Part shown: one piece after another, positions 34,243 through 42,560 of the stretch | Position numbering within the stretch: position 1 is the stretch's first letter | How the letters are laid out: every line of letters starts with the position of its first letter | NCBI RefSeq assembly: GCF_018131005.1 | Contig: NZ_JAFCJK010000004.1 | Span: forward strand, 310,001 to 374,000 | DNA from: Bradyrhizobium lablabi | GTDB taxonomy: Bacteria; Pseudomonadota; Alphaproteobacteria; Rhizobiales; Xanthobacteraceae | Direction: 5' to 3' | DNA: 64,000 nucleotides | Made by a program: the position numbers and the translations under genes | Notes under the pieces: model-generated | What the model was told of the DNA's origin: nothing | Seen by the model: the letters and a program-made list of their open reading frames with translations, nothing else | Database searches by the model: none

Positions 34243-35124
34243 TCAAATATTCAGCTCCACCGGCACGTCCTCGGGTTTGACGCCGCTCAGCGCCAATCCT
34301 TTGACGAACCATTCGCGCATCTGGCCGACGCCGCGGTTGTAGTCGATCCACACCGAAAGGAAATCGCGCCAGCGCTTGTCCGGCTCGCGCCGCACCGCCG
34401 TGCTGCTCGCGATCGTGACCGAGGGCGATTGCAGGATCTTGTAAGTGCCGAGATTCGGGTTCTTGGCAATCGCGGTCAATCCGAGCACCAGCGCGTTGAC
34501 GACGCAATCGACCCGGCCCGACGACATTTCGAGCATCACCTCGTCGCGTGACTTCAGCGACTTGATGCTCGCGTTCGGCGCGAAGCGCCGGGCGACCGCC
34601 TCGTTGGCCGAGCCGACGTCGACCGCGATCTTCACCTCGGGCTTGTTGATGTCGGCCCAGGTCCTGGCTTCCAGGCCCTTCCTCAGCATCGCGCCGAACG
34701 GATGCGGGAACACCAGATTGGTGAAATCGACCACCAGCGCGCGCTGCGGAGTCGGGTTGAGCGCGAAGCCGAGATCGATCTTGTTGGCCTGCAGGTCGAG
34801 GATCGAATTGCCGTAGGTCGATTCGACATATTCCAGCTTGACGTCGAGCAGCTTGGCGAGGTCGTTGGCCATCTCGATCGAGAAGCCGGACCATGTGCCG
34901 GAGGCGAGATCCTTGTTGAAATAGGGCAGCTCTCCGGGGAGGACCGCGATGCGCAACACCTTGTTGGCCCTGATACGGTCGAGCGTGTTGTCGGCGGCGG
35001 GGGCCTGGGCGGCCGCCGGCGTCGCCAGCGCGGCGGCGAGCGCGGCGCCGCCGCCGATGCCAAGCGCGTAGCGCAGCGCGTCGCGGCGATCTTCGGAAAT
35101 CTTGCTGTCGTCGGATTGAGTCAC
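34243..35124 (-). CDS. Amino acid ABC transporter substrate-binding protein
   Basis: 293-residue family-3 solute-binding protein. An N-terminal region with 'DRRDALRYALGIGGGAALAA' and cleavage after 'PAAAQA' looks like a Tat-like or Sec signal (only one RR pair). The mature part begins 'LDRIRANKVLRIAVLPGELP', continues with 'GFSIEMANDLAKLLDVKLEY' and 'IDLGFALNPTPQRALVVDFT', the polar amino-acid binding pattern. It probably feeds the permease at 32543 although it is convergent to it, separated by the unknown gene at 33296. Confidence 0.9.
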   Translation of the reverse strand: MTQSDDSKISEDRRDALRYALGIGGGAALAAALATPAAAQAPAADNTLDRIRANKVLRIAVLPGELPYFNKDLASGTWSGFSIEMANDLAKLLDVKLEYVESTYGNSILDLQANKIDLGFALNPTPQRALVVDFTNLVFPHPFGAMLRKGLEARTWADINKPEVKIAVDVGSANEAVARRFAPNASIKSLKSRDEVMLEMSSGRVDCVVNALVLGLTAIAKNPNLGTYKILQSPSVTIASSTAVRREPDKRWRDFLSVWIDYNRGVGQMREWFVKGLALSGVKPEDVPVELNI

Positions 35125-35241
35125 GAGGGCCTCCCTGCACCAAATCGGGAGAGCCTAGCGTCGGCGTCTATCGGCAGCAATAGCACGGCCCGCGCCAATA
35201 GTGGGCGGGGTGATCCGGTCGTTGCCTATCTCTTCGCCTCG

Positions 35242-35255
35242 CCCCGCTCGCGGGG
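35242..35255 (-). terminator. Hairpin downstream of ppk2
   Basis: CCCCGC (35242-35247) / GCGGGG (35250-35255) with a two-base gap, embedded in 'ctcgccccgctcgcggggagag', a repeat-like wording common in this group. It follows the minus-strand ppk2 stop by about 20 bases and precedes the binding-protein gene, so it may end ppk2 transcription. Confidence 0.45.
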
Positions 35256-35273
35256 AGAGGGAATAACAATGCG

Positions 35274-36191
35274 CTAGAACCGCGCCGGCACGTACATCTC
35301 CGGCGGGATCGGGCCGCGATGATAGTCGGGATTGTGCACCCGCGGCGGCAGCACGACCGGTTCGTGTTGAACCGGCTGGTAGGGAATCTGGCTCAGCAGA
35401 TGCGAGATACAGTTCAGCCGCGCGCGCTTCTTGTCGACGGCGTCGACGATCCACCACGGGGATTCGGACAGATGCGTGCGCTCCAGCATCGTCTCCTTGG
35501 CCTTGGTGTATTGCTCCCAGCGGGTGCGCGCCTCGACGTCCATCGGACTCAGCTTCCATTGCTTCAGCGGGTCCTGGATTCGCATCGTGAAGCGGAACGC
35601 CTGCTCCTCGTCGGTGATGGAGAACCAGTATTTCAAGAGAATGGTGCCGGAGCGGATCAGCATGCGCTCGAATTCCGGCGCCGAGCTGAAGAACTCCTCA
35701 TATTGTTCGTCGGTGCAGAACCCCATCACCTTCTCGACACCAGCGCGGTTGTACCAGCTGCGGTCGAACAGCACGATCTCGCCGCCGGCCGGCAGATGCG
35801 CGACATAGCGCTGGAAGTACCACTGCGTGCGTTCGCGTTCGTTCGGCGCCGGCAGCGCCGCGATGCGGCAGACGCGCGGGTTGAGGCGTTGGGTGATGCG
35901 CTTGATGACGCCGCCCTTGCCGGCGGAATCGCGCCCCTCGAACAGCACGACGACCTTCTTCTTCTCGTGCTGCACCCAGTCCTGCAGTTTGACGAGTTCG
36001 CCCTGTAGCCGCAGCAATTCGCGGAAGTAGAACTTTCGATCCAGCGTTGGCCGTCCGGCGAGCGCCTCCTGGTCGAGATCATCGAACCTGCCATCGTCAA
36101 GCTCGAGTTCGAGCTCCTCGTCGAGACTATCGGATATGTCCTGTTGGATTCGAGCGCGAAGGGCTTCATCGATGAGGGCGGAGGAGGTCAT
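35274..36191 (-). CDS. ppk2: Polyphosphate kinase 2
   Basis: 305-residue class I-type PPK2. After an acidic N-terminal tail (about 45 residues rich in Glu/Asp) come Walker A 'GRDSAGKGG' (86-94), the lid module starting 'RVCRIAALPAPNERERTQWY' and Walker B 'LFDRSWYNR' (141-149), then 'KYWFSITDEEQAFRF' and 'RWEQYTKAKETMLERT'. The enzyme transfers phosphate between polyphosphate and ADP/GDP (or AMP in some classes). Monocistronic, transcribed away from the fumarylacetoacetase-like gene. Confidence 0.94.
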   Translation of the reverse strand: MTSSALIDEALRARIQQDISDSLDEELELELDDGRFDDLDQEALAGRPTLDRKFYFRELLRLQGELVKLQDWVQHEKKKVVVLFEGRDSAGKGGVIKRITQRLNPRVCRIAALPAPNERERTQWYFQRYVAHLPAGGEIVLFDRSWYNRAGVEKVMGFCTDEQYEEFFSSAPEFERMLIRSGTILLKYWFSITDEEQAFRFTMRIQDPLKQWKLSPMDVEARTRWEQYTKAKETMLERTHLSESPWWIVDAVDKKRARLNCISHLLSQIPYQPVQHEPVVLPPRVHNPDYHRGPIPPEMYVPARF

Positions 36192-36335
36192 GAAGGTCGT
36201 CTCTCGGTGGTTGGGCGGACCGTGGGGAGCATTGACGGCCGGTGTTACTCTTGTGTGACATTGCCGTGACGGCTACTTCACACGGCGGCCTGCGACTGTG
36301 CTAACAAGCGCCAACAAGACCAAAGGGAGAAGCCG

Positions 36336-37508
36336 ATGATCACGCTCACGCCAGGAGATGTTCTGCCGGAGGATGGCGCCGCCGGTACATTGGTCGGGCG
36401 GGTCTGGCTGCCGCAGGCCGGCGGCCCGGCGGTTGTCGCGGTGCGCAATGACGGCGTATTCGATGTCAGTGCGCAGTTCCCGACGGTGAGCGCGCTTTGC
36501 GAGCAACAGGATCCGGCGGCCGCGTTGCGCGAGACCCGGGGCGAGCGGATCGGTGACTTCGATGCGATCCTGGCCAACACGCCGCCCGACGGCCGGAACG
36601 GGCAAAAGCCTCATCTGCTCGCGCCGGTCGACCTGCAGGTCCTGAAAGCCGCCGGTGTGACGTTTGCGATATCGATGCTGGAGCGCGTGATCGAGGAACG
36701 CGCGAGAGGCAATCCGGCCTCCGCCGAGGCGATCCGCAAGGAGGTGGTGAGCCTCGTCGGCGACGATTTCTCAAAGCTGAAGCCGGGCTCGTCGGAGGCC
36801 ATGAAGCTGAAGCAGGTGCTGATCGAGCAGAACGCCTGGAGCCAGTATCTGGAGGTCGGCATCGGCCCCGACGCCGAGGTCTTCACCAAGGCGCCCACTT
36901 TGTCGTCGGTCGGAACGGGCATGGATGCCGGCCTGCATCCGAAGTCGACCTGGAACAATCCGGAGCCGGAGGTCGTGCTCGTCGTCTCGAGCGGCGGAAA
37001 GATCGTTGGTGCTGCGCTCGGCAACGACGTCAATCTGCGCGATTTCGAGGGCCGCTCGGCGCTGTTGCTGTCCAAGGCCAAGGACAACAACGCTTCCTGC
37101 GCGATCGGCCCGCTGCTGCGATTGTTCGACGACACATTCTCGCTTGACGACGTCAGGAAGATGGATGTCGGTCTCACCGTGAAGGGGGCGGACGGCTTCG
37201 TGCTCGAGGGCCACTCCTCGATCGGCAAGATCAGCCGCGACCCGACCGACCTCGTCGCCCAGACCATCGGGCCGGTGCACCAATATCCCGACGGCTTCGC
37301 GCTGTTCCTCGGCACCATGTTCGCCCCTGTCAAGGACCGCGACGCGCCGGGGCAGGGCTTCACCCACAAGCGCGACGACATCGTCACCATCGCAGCGCCT
37401 GAGCTCGGCAAGCTCGTCAACCGCATGCGCAACAGCGACGAGTGCGAGCCCTGGACATTCGGCGTCGGCGCGCTGATGAAGAATTTGGCGCGGCGGAAGG
37501 TGCTTTAG
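36336..37508 (+). CDS. Fumarylacetoacetate hydrolase-family protein
   Basis: 390 residues. The C-terminal FAH domain has the metal site pattern 'NPEPEVVLVVSSGGKIVG' (Glu ligands), 'GNDVNLRDFEGRSALLLSKA' and 'QTIGPVHQYPDGFALFLGTM'; the N-terminal ~90 residues form the small domain. Close relatives act as dehydratases or hydrolases of 2-keto-3-deoxy sugars or fumarylpyruvate-type acids; 'HKRDDIVTIAAPELGKLVN' near the end is typical of the longer subgroup. A degenerate second copy of this gene's 3' end lies 2.3 kb downstream at 39670. Confidence 0.9.
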   Translation: MITLTPGDVLPEDGAAGTLVGRVWLPQAGGPAVVAVRNDGVFDVSAQFPTVSALCEQQDPAAALRETRGERIGDFDAILANTPPDGRNGQKPHLLAPVDLQVLKAAGVTFAISMLERVIEERARGNPASAEAIRKEVVSLVGDDFSKLKPGSSEAMKLKQVLIEQNAWSQYLEVGIGPDAEVFTKAPTLSSVGTGMDAGLHPKSTWNNPEPEVVLVVSSGGKIVGAALGNDVNLRDFEGRSALLLSKAKDNNASCAIGPLLRLFDDTFSLDDVRKMDVGLTVKGADGFVLEGHSSIGKISRDPTDLVAQTIGPVHQYPDGFALFLGTMFAPVKDRDAPGQGFTHKRDDIVTIAAPELGKLVNRMRNSDECEPWTFGVGALMKNLARRKVL

Positions 37509-37727
37509 CGGGCGCCCGTCTCACTCGTCTTCCCGGGCGACAACCTATAATCTGCCGGGCGAACGGTTTGCCTCGCGCGGAACCGGACATTTGGAACCAA
37601 GGTTTGGTTTTGCCAACCGGCCGCGAAGGTGTCGCTATCGGAGCGCGTTGGTTGGGTGTACGATTGTGTTTGTAATTGATGTCGCGAAGGGGAATTCAAC
37701 CAGATGTTGGATGAATGAGCCGCGCCG

Positions 37728-39656
37728 ATGGAAGAGAAGTCTTCTCAAATCAGGTTGAAACAGCCGCGGGGCGTTGTGCTGACAAATATGGCCGTCGCAG
37801 CGTTGATCATTGCTGCGCTCTATTTCGGTCGCGAAATCTTCGTCCCAGTCGCGCTGGCGGTTCTCCTGAGTTTCGTCTTGGCGCCGTTCGTCATACGCTT
37901 AAACTCCTGGCGAATTCCGCGCACGCTTTCTGTGCTGTTGGTCGTCTTCATCGGATTCTCGATCATATTTAGTCTGGGCGGCTTGATGGTGTCGCAGGCA
38001 ACGCGGCTCGCCGCCAAGTTGCCCGGCTATCAACAAACGTTGAGCGACAAGATCGAAAGCCTGCGCGGCCTAATGGGTGGCTCCGGAACGTTGGAGCAGG
38101 CGTCCACGGTCCTCAAAGAACTGAAGACAGAGCTGCAAAATCGGGATGCGGCCGGTCGGCCTGCCAGCGAGCTCGCGAGGCAGCCATCAGACAAGGCGGT
38201 ACCCATACCGGTCGAAGTCAGGCAGCCCGACCCTGGTGCTTTGTCGACGCTTGCCGCGATCATCCAGCCGCTGATTTCGCCTCTGACGACGACAGGCATC
38301 GTCGTGATCTTCGTGGTCTTTATCCTGCTGCAACGGGAAGACCTGAGAAATCGGCTCGTTCGACTTGCCGGATCAGCGGATATTCAACGGACGACCGCCG
38401 CGCTGGACGATGCCGGCAAGCGGCTGAGCAAGCTCTTTCTTACCCAGATCGCATTCAACGCCGTGTTCGGTCTTGCAATAGGCATAGGTCTTGAACTTAT
38501 CGGTGTCCCCTCGGCTCCGCTATGGGGACTGATCGCGATGATCATGCGATTCGTGCCGTATATCGGTGCTTTGATATCTGCGGTATTCCCGCTCATTCTC
38601 GCCGCGGCCGTGGGGTCAGGCTGGCAGATGCTGATACTGACCGCAGCATTGTTCTTAGTCCTGGAGTTGCTCGCTGGACAAGTTCTCGAACCCCTGATTT
38701 TTGGCCATAGCTCGGGGCTTTCCCCGGTTTCCATCATCCTGTCAGCGTCATTCTGGACCTGGCTTTGGGGTCCGGTCGGGTTGGTGTTGGCCACGCCCCT
38801 GACCATCTGTCTCGTCGTCGTCGGGCGGCATGTCGATCGACTTCAGTTCCTCGACATCATGCTTGGCGACCGACCTCCGCTGACGCCGCCGCAATTGGCT
38901 TATCAGCGGATGTTGGCGGGTGATCCCATTGAAGCGGTCGAACAGGCGCATGAATATCTCAAGGATGCGTCGCTTGAGAGCTACTATGACGCCATCCTCT
39001 TGAAAGGCCTGAGGCTTGCAGAAGCCGACCGCCAATTGGGCCATCTCGATGAGGAGCGATTAAATCGGGTCGTCTCAACCGTCGAAGAGGTGGTTGCCGA
39101 ACTGGAGGCACACCATGACGCGAGAGCGACAGAAGCCGCGCTGCCGGACCTGAGCTCAAGCCCCGGCGCTGCCATCGCAATCGAGCAAGCAAGATTCCAA
39201 CAGGCTGTGACTCAGGAACAACAAGCCCCGTCGCCTTCGGTTGTGTGCATTCCTGGAGCCGGGCGACTGGACGAAGCGGCGGCGCTTGTGTTGGCGCAGC
39301 TTCTGCGGCATCGGGGATTTGGGGCAACAGCGGAAAAGGCGAGTGCTTCATCGATTTCGAAATTGTTTGCGTTTGAATTGGCGGATACGTCGGTTGCATG
39401 CGTCTGCTATCTGGGTCAGCCGTCCGCCGCCAAAATTCAGCACACCGTCCGGGGGCTAAATAGAAGGACTGACGAAACCCGAACCCGTGTCCTGCTCACG
39501 CTGCTCGGAACAGAGGCAATAAAGTCGGTCGAAAGCACAGCCGGCGCGCTGGTAACAGGCGGTTCGTTCGGTGCCACCTTGGAAGCGATAGTCCAAACGA
39601 CCTCAGAGCAACCAATTGATGCGTCGGGCCAGTCCAAGACAGCTGCTGCCGAATAA
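37728..39656 (+). CDS. AI-2E family (PerM-like) transporter with long C-terminal cytoplasmic domain
   Basis: 642 residues. The first ~375 form the AI-2E/UPF0118 membrane domain: 'VALAVLLSFVLAPFV', a central extracytoplasmic helical loop (residues ~95-165), and the conserved 'MRFVPYIGALISAVFPLILA' and 'EPLIFGHSSGLSPVSIILS' helices. The last ~265 residues are soluble and not part of the core family; they include 'QRMLAGDPIEAVEQAHEYLK' and a Rossmann-like repeat ('VVCIPGAGRLDEAAALVLAQ') that may bind a nucleotide. Such long forms recur in rhizobia. Substrate unknown; AI-2 export is not implied. Confidence 0.88.
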   Translation: MEEKSSQIRLKQPRGVVLTNMAVAALIIAALYFGREIFVPVALAVLLSFVLAPFVIRLNSWRIPRTLSVLLVVFIGFSIIFSLGGLMVSQATRLAAKLPGYQQTLSDKIESLRGLMGGSGTLEQASTVLKELKTELQNRDAAGRPASELARQPSDKAVPIPVEVRQPDPGALSTLAAIIQPLISPLTTTGIVVIFVVFILLQREDLRNRLVRLAGSADIQRTTAALDDAGKRLSKLFLTQIAFNAVFGLAIGIGLELIGVPSAPLWGLIAMIMRFVPYIGALISAVFPLILAAAVGSGWQMLILTAALFLVLELLAGQVLEPLIFGHSSGLSPVSIILSASFWTWLWGPVGLVLATPLTICLVVVGRHVDRLQFLDIMLGDRPPLTPPQLAYQRMLAGDPIEAVEQAHEYLKDASLESYYDAILLKGLRLAEADRQLGHLDEERLNRVVSTVEEVVAELEAHHDARATEAALPDLSSSPGAAIAIEQARFQQAVTQEQQAPSPSVVCIPGAGRLDEAAALVLAQLLRHRGFGATAEKASASSISKLFAFELADTSVACVCYLGQPSAAKIQHTVRGLNRRTDETRTRVLLTLLGTEAIKSVESTAGALVTGGSFGATLEAIVQTTSEQPIDASGQSKTAAAE

Positions 39657-39669
39657 AATCAGATCTTTT

Positions 39670-39804
39670 GCGATGCGCCGGTGAGGGTTGGCTCATAAGC
39701 GCGACAACATCGTCGCCATCGCCGCGCCACAGCTCGGCGAGCCCGTCAACCGCGCGCAACAGCGACAAGCGCGAGCCATGGACGTTCGGCGTCGCCGCGC
39801 TGAC
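39670..39804 (+). pseudogene. Degenerate 3' fragment of a fumarylacetoacetate hydrolase-family gene
   Basis: About 135 bp closely resembles 37341-37477 in the intact gene at 36336: 'gcgccgg..agggttggctcataagcgcgacaacatcg' (read in short pieces) against 'gcgccggggcagggcttcac..aagcgcgacgacatcg', then 'EPWTFGVAAL' against 'EPWTFGVGAL'. Two separate 2-base deletions break the frame (in the gatgcgccgg region and at gtcaaccgc|gcgcaac). No start or body of the gene remains. It follows the AI-2E transporter directly, so a duplication or rearrangement has left the tail behind. Confidence 0.8.
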
Positions 39805-39964
39805 GAGGGGCCTTCTTTCGACATCTCCCGAACGCATCCGCTCGTCGTTCCATCGCCGCATGGGCGTCGGCCTCTTGATCGGCAAAAGCCGGTTCGCCGG
39901 TCGAAGCAAGCGCGAACAATGCGACGGCCAGATAGCTGGCGACGCGGGCCCGAAAGGCCGCCAC
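39746..39964 (-). pseudogene. Truncated gene for a small secreted protein, cut by the hydrolase fragment
   Basis: A GTG at 39964 (minus) with AAGG seven bases upstream starts a textbook signal peptide ('VASYLAVALFALASTGEPAFA', cleavage before Asp) followed by 'DQEADAHAAMERRADAFGRC'. After about 50 codons the frame runs into the antisense of the hydrolase fragment (39670-39804) and stops at 39746. The protein-like part therefore ends at the recombination junction. It might still be translated as a ~72-residue product. Confidence 0.5.
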
Positions 39965-40088
39965 GAGCGGACCTTGGCAATTCGCACGATGATCGCAATC
40001 TTTAGTGATCTGGAGGCCGTTACCGGCTACCACGATGCGGCCGCGCGCACCACGTAAGAACGGGGCTGATTGATCGGGAGGACATGCA

Positions 40089-40331
40089 ATGCGTTCGGTC
40101 CTGGCATTATGCCTTTTGACGGCTCTCTGTACTTCCGCAAACGCCGTCACAAGAGGGCATCATGCCAAGTCGCGACAGGTCATCGCTCGTCCCAGCCAGG
40201 CCGTCGTCCCAAGCTACGTCACTCCGAGCGGTGCGCGGCTCTATCGCGACGACTCCGTCCAGGGTGGTTGGCGGACCGACCACGACGACCCTCCAGCCTA
40301 CGATGATCCCTCCAAGTATGGCGGCGGCTGA
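40089..40331 (+). CDS. Small secreted protein of unknown function
   Basis: 80 residues, GGGAGG eight bases before the ATG. A signal peptide ('MRSVLALCLLTALCTSANA') with cleavage near residue 19 is followed by a 60-residue mature peptide rich in His, Arg, Asp and Tyr, ending 'AYDDPSKYGGG'. Similar short exported peptides are common in Bradyrhizobium; none that I can name has a known role. Confidence 0.7.
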   Translation: MRSVLALCLLTALCTSANAVTRGHHAKSRQVIARPSQAVVPSYVTPSGARLYRDDSVQGGWRTDHDDPPAYDDPSKYGGG

Positions 40332-40420
40332 CCTGCGGCGCGCAACAGCGTGGCGCAGTTGAAGCGATGTTGCTCGCTGGCTAAATGGCGTGATCGGCGG
40401 AGTGATGGGAGAATGCTCGC

Positions 40421-40846
40421 CTACTTGGATTTTTTCGGCGCGCGCTTTTTTGGTCCAGATCTGCCTACCGGCTCGGCATCGTCGCCTTGGCATGGCCAGG
40501 CATCCCTGAAAGCTTCGAAGGCAAGGGTAATGCCAGGCTGGTCCAATCGATCCGGATTCTGGTCGAGATACCGCAAGAGAACCTTGGCGCTTTCCGAAAT
40601 GCTGCCGAGCGCCGGAGGGCATGCTCGCACGTCAGATGGCAGATTCGGTGCAAAGAACATGGCAGTCTCGATCATTCCCTCGCATGCGCCGGCGGACCGT
40701 GCCTCGCCGTTATCCTTGAACGAGCCGTTAACGAGTAGCTCGCAAAATTTCTGCGCATCCGCCCCTGTATCGACAACTGTGCCGTTGGCCTGTCCGGTGA
40801 CCAAAAGCGCCAGGCTAACAACAATGATGTAGACCCGCATCATCAT
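40421..40846 (-). CDS. Rap1a/Tai-like secreted protein
   Basis: 141 residues. Signal peptide ('IIVVSLALLVTGQANG') then a small helical domain with four Cys: 'KFCELLVNGSFKDNG', 'GACEGMIETAMFF', 'VRACPPALG' and 'FRDAWPCQG'. This cysteine spacing and the 'C..Y/G..G' pattern resemble the Rap1a/Tai immunity-protein fold. No effector or secretion system is adjacent, so an immunity role is only by family resemblance. The tail is Lys-rich (KKRAPKKSK). It overlaps the preceding tiny ORF by ATGA. Confidence 0.65.
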   Translation of the reverse strand: MMMRVYIIVVSLALLVTGQANGTVVDTGADAQKFCELLVNGSFKDNGEARSAGACEGMIETAMFFAPNLPSDVRACPPALGSISESAKVLLRYLDQNPDRLDQPGITLAFEAFRDAWPCQGDDAEPVGRSGPKKRAPKKSK

Positions 40847-40998
40847 ATGCCGCCCGCATCGATAGCAAACGCTTTCGGCTTCATGTCGCCGAACGCCATA
40901 GATCCAAGTAGATAACGCGCCGAAATGACATGCACCCGATCATGAAGATACGGATCCGCCGGATCAATCGCTGCGTAGAGCTCTTCACTCCAGTCCAT
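40843..40998 (-). CDS. 51-residue protein translationally coupled to the Rap1a-like gene
   Basis: A short ORF from the ATG at 40998 with GGGGAG six bases upstream; its TGA overlaps the next gene's ATG (ATGA). The peptide 'MDWSEELYAAIDPADPYLHD' and the following helix ending 'MKPKAFAIDAGGI' reads as a folded, acidic, soluble peptide. The frame is open back to 41388, but that part is Pro/Arg/Ser low-complexity and is not included. Function unknown. Confidence 0.55.
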   Translation of the reverse strand: MDWSEELYAAIDPADPYLHDRVHVISARYLLGSMAFGDMKPKAFAIDAGGI

Positions 40999-41689
40999 TT
41001 GCTTCTCCCCAGGGGGACATGCCCCACAAGATCCCGGCACGTCAGGGCTGCGTGCAGCCGCCTCGCTCCACACGCGTGCCGATCGCCTATCGATCCGCAA
41101 AAAAAGGCCCAAGTGGGGCTGGGGCGGCGCCCTCCAACCTGATTGATCAGGTTTCTTCCGACCTGGTTTCCTTCGCTTGGGCGTCTCGTAGCATAGGGTT
41201 CTAAATCTGATTCCTGACAAAAGCGCGGGCGAACTTGAACTCGCAGCCTTCGATGCGGCGATAGCGACCCTGCAAGAATGCATCTCACATGCTTGAGATT
41301 TGGCGCGCGGCGTCGGGATCGGTAGCTTTTGGCTCAAAGCGGACCAGAGCGGCGCCGCTGGCTTTAATTGCGGCGCCTCACTCGGCAACGAGCGAGTCGC
41401 GTTGGGGCAGTGCGACTGCCGGATTAAGTCGCTTGCGATAGGACGTGTTTGAGCATTGGATAACTTGCCAAGATATCAGAGCAAGACCTGAGGCTACGCC
41501 GAGTCGGTCCCATTAACCGCACGCAGGCAGGCTTGCAACCTTCATGGGCGCTCAAGAACAGATACGCGGCGGCGTCCATCGAGCCCTCGAACCTGCTACG
41601 GCTACATGCGAGCCGCCCAAATGTCCAATGTGCGTTGTGTTTAAGACCTTGATGCGAATCGCGGACCGGCTCGGAAGGCCGCACGAGTC
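40999..41689. other. Non-coding stretch between the Rap1a-like operon and the PCMT gene
   Basis: About 690 bp without a supportable gene. Open frames on both strands lack ribosome-binding sites and read as shadows. It contains an 8-bp inverted repeat at 41136-41153 and presumably the promoters of the minus-strand small genes and of the plus-strand methyltransferase. An A8 run lies at 41099-41106. Confidence 0.45.
41136..41153. promoter_or_regulatory. Inverted repeat, possible operator
   Basis: AACCTGAT (41136-41143) and ATCAGGTT (41146-41153) around a two-base centre, 138 bp upstream of the 51-residue ORF. The outer ACCTG..CAGGT recalls lux-box-type dyads, but the 18-bp length is shorter than usual and no LuxR/LuxI gene is in the window. 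Confidence 0.35.
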
Positions 41690-42421
41690 ATGAATACCTT
41701 GCTGCTTCTGGTGATTTCCATGGTTGCAGGTCTGCGAGAAGCGAGCACGCAGGATGCAGAATGCATCCGCGAACGCGCCGCCATGATCGAAACCATCCGC
41801 GGCTACTTCCGGTCCGACGTCGGTGTTTTTGGACAGCACGGGCCGTCGGAGAGGGTACTTGAGGCCATGGGGCAAACACGACGCCACCTGTTCATCCCTG
41901 GGCGCTCCTGCTCCGTCGCATACGCCGACATGCCGGCTCCGATCGGCTTCGGCCAGACCATATCGCAGCCGTTGATCGTCGCCTTGATGACTCAGTTCGC
42001 CAACGTTGCGCCCGATGATCGCGTGCTCGAAATCGGTACGGGCTCGGGCTATCAGGCCGCCGTCCTGTCGCGTCTGGCGCGAAACGTCTGCACCATCGAG
42101 ATCATCCCGCAATTGGCCGAGGCCGCCGCCAAAACACTCAGAGACCTCGCCTATGACAACGTCAACGTTCGGCTCGGCGACGGATATGCCGGCTGGCCGG
42201 AATGCGGCCCTTTTAACGCAATCGTCGTGACCGCCGCGCTCGGGCAGGTGCCGCCGCCCTTGATTGAGCAGCTTAGAGTGGGTGGCCGCCTGGTGATGCC
42301 GGTCGGGCCTGCATACACCACTCAGCAGCTCACGGTGGTCGAAAAGACCGGTCCTGACCGGACGACAACGCGCGCCGTCGGTCTCGTGCGCTTTGTGCCC
42401 TTTACGCGCTCGCGGGACTAG
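41690..42421 (+). CDS. Protein-L-isoaspartate O-methyltransferase-like protein
   Basis: 243 residues of the PCMT family: 'ETIRGYFRSDVGVFGQHGPS', 'AMGQTRRHLFIP', 'YADMPAPIGFGQTISQPLIV' and the SAM motif I 'VLEIGTGSGYQAAVLSRLA' near residues 111-129, then 'NAIVVTAAL' and 'LRVGGRLVMPVG'. The enzyme methylates damaged isoaspartyl residues to start repair. The N-terminal ~20 residues are hydrophobic ('LLLLVISMVAGL') and may be a signal peptide, which would place this copy in the periplasm, an unusual but known variant. Confidence 0.88.
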   Translation: MNTLLLLVISMVAGLREASTQDAECIRERAAMIETIRGYFRSDVGVFGQHGPSERVLEAMGQTRRHLFIPGRSCSVAYADMPAPIGFGQTISQPLIVALMTQFANVAPDDRVLEIGTGSGYQAAVLSRLARNVCTIEIIPQLAEAAAKTLRDLAYDNVNVRLGDGYAGWPECGPFNAIVVTAALGQVPPPLIEQLRVGGRLVMPVGPAYTTQQLTVVEKTGPDRTTTRAVGLVRFVPFTRSRD

Positions 42422-42513
42422 CAGCTGAATGACGCTCTGCCGCGGATTTGCAGAGGGGGCCCGAAGCGGCCATTTGCGTTCCGTTTCAACCACGGGGGAT
42501 GCAAAGCAGAGGC

Positions 42514-42540
42514 GGGAGCGCACGCGTTACATGCGCTCCC
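42514..42540. terminator. Bidirectional terminator hairpin
   Basis: GGGAGCGCA (42514-42522) / TGCGCTCCC (42532-42540), perfect 9-bp stem with 9-base loop, between the convergent PCMT and arylsulfatase genes. Confidence 0.6.
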
Positions 42541-42560
42541 AGCGTTGGTAGAAGTTTTCT

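Noticed and set aside
40999..41388. N-terminal extension of the 51-residue ORF
   Set aside because: The extension is low-complexity Pro/Arg/Ser text without a ribosome-binding site; the internal ATG at 40998 has a good one.
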